DNA from: Aggregatimonas sangjinii
GTDB taxonomy: Bacteria; Bacteroidota; Bacteroidia; Flavobacteriales; Flavobacteriaceae
Length of the DNA stretch: 64,000 nucleotides
Assembly: GCF_005943945.1 (NCBI RefSeq)
Contig: NZ_CP040710.1
Span: forward strand, 2,429,001 to 2,493,000
Reading direction: 5' to 3'
A model generated the notes under the pieces. That model was not told where the DNA came from. It saw nothing but the letters and a program-made list of their open reading frames with translations, and did no database searches. Of this stretch, positions 63,510-64,000 are shown piece after piece; the stretch's first letter is position 1, and each line of letters opens with the position of its first letter. The translations under genes and the position numbers were made by a program.

Positions 63510-64000
63510 ATGATACATTTAATTGCAGGAAAATTAAAGCGCATAGCGATTAATACGATACTACTATTCTCTGCACTGGGGATTGCCCAAGAAATCAACT
63601 TCGGTGCAAAAGCGGGATTCAATATTTCTAGCTTACGGGGAGATTATCCCAACGGTATCGAAAAAAAGGCAAAAGTCGGTTTTCACATAGGAAGTTTGGC
63701 CGAGTATGTGGTTAATGAAAAGATCGGTGTACAACCAGAGCTGCTTTTCTCCCGACAAGGTGTAACAAGCAAGACAAATAATGAGGGTTTTCGTCTTACG
63801 CAAACTACTCTGCTAAATTATCTGAACCTCGCCCTTATTGGCAAGTATGTCGTTCTGGAGAAGCTCTCGATTGAGTTCGGACCACAATTTGGCTATGTCT
63901 TAACGGCAAAATCTAAATGGGAATATGTAGATAATACGGATTCCTCGAGAAATGAAACTCTTGAATTTGATTTGATCAATGATCAAACGTTTACCTTTTT
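63510..64000 (+). CDS. Outer membrane beta-barrel protein, 3' end cut by the window
   Basis: ATG at 63510 opens 163 codons to the window end. A signal peptide (RIAINTILLFSALGIAQ) is followed by barrel strands such as NFGAKAGFNISSLRG, KIGVQPELLFSRQG and IEFGPQFGYVLTAKS. This is the PorT/outer membrane beta-barrel (OmpW-like) pattern. The C-terminus and any partner lie outside. It is probably an outer membrane protein of unknown ligand. Confidence 0.82.
   Translation, partial: MIHLIAGKLKRIAINTILLFSALGIAQEINFGAKAGFNISSLRGDYPNGIEKKAKVGFHIGSLAEYVVNEKIGVQPELLFSRQGVTSKTNNEGFRLTQTTLLNYLNLALIGKYVVLEKLSIEFGPQFGYVLTAKSKWEYVDNTDSSRNETLEFDLINDQTFTF

Overview
The window looks like a chromosomal segment of a marine-type member of the Bacteroidota, most likely a Flavobacteriaceae. 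The signs are a protein with a type IX secretion C-terminal sorting domain, a TonB-dependent receptor with a carboxypeptidase-like N-terminal repeat, several 2TM-domain proteins beside a LytS/LytTR pair, DUF547, DUF2141 and DUF4331 proteins, many Bacteroidota-style lipoproteins, weak ribosome binding sites and moderately AT-rich spacers. I see no rRNA, tRNA, CRISPR array or intact transposase. The genus cannot be fixed from the sequence alone. Layout: 1-1189 holds an ECF sigma factor (cut by the window start) with its RskA-type anti-sigma factor. 1285-7455 carries a double VOC protein, a family 2 glycosyltransferase, a DUF547 protein, a BamA/TamA-like outer membrane barrel and an RND/MMPL exporter. 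7557-10357 is a TPR lipoprotein and a DUF4331 protein split over two genes. 10638-11828 is a LETM1-like protein. 11906-16251 is a leftward signalling cluster: TPR protein, LytS kinase fused to a 2TM domain, four free 2TM proteins (one with an in-frame TAG) and a LytTR regulator. 16521-17655 is a frameshifted sterol desaturase-family gene. 18077-27533 holds a PQQ quinohaemoprotein alcohol dehydrogenase, an AtoE-like transporter, an S9 peptidase, a COG2509-type flavoprotein and an RhlE-type helicase. 27808-31085 is pta-ackA. 31184-34743 is a Cache-HAMP-class III cyclase gene five bases upstream of an MscS channel with a cyclic-nucleotide-binding domain. 34789-44479 is mixed metabolism and regulation. 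44602-51338 is a molybdenum hydroxylase cluster (form II CO dehydrogenase-like S, L and M subunits with CoxE-like VWA and MoxR partners), interrupted by a four-helix-bundle gene between oppositely oriented repeat tracts. 51774-57832 is a large type IX-secreted protein, a TonB-dependent receptor and a DUF2141 protein. 58106-64000 holds oxyR, a lipocalin-like lipoprotein, a 65-residue conserved protein, a PBP4-type carboxypeptidase, MsrA, a NudK-like Nudix hydrolase, a DUF4406 protein, a Crp/Fnr regulator and the start of an outer membrane beta-barrel. The most notable systems are: (i) the receptor cyclase plus cyclic-nucleotide-gated MscS pair, whose cyclase lacks two transition-state residues; (ii) the LytS/2TM/LytTR cluster, where the 2TM module is both fused to the kinase and repeated as small proteins; (iii) the repeat-bounded four-helix-bundle cassette inside the MoxR-CoxE operon, which appears to supply the start codon of the following gene. 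Gene decay is also visible: a frameshifted desaturase, an amber-interrupted 2TM gene, and remnants at 39580-39990 and possibly 25839-26057. Functions come from recognisable motifs and family knowledge; no database search was run.
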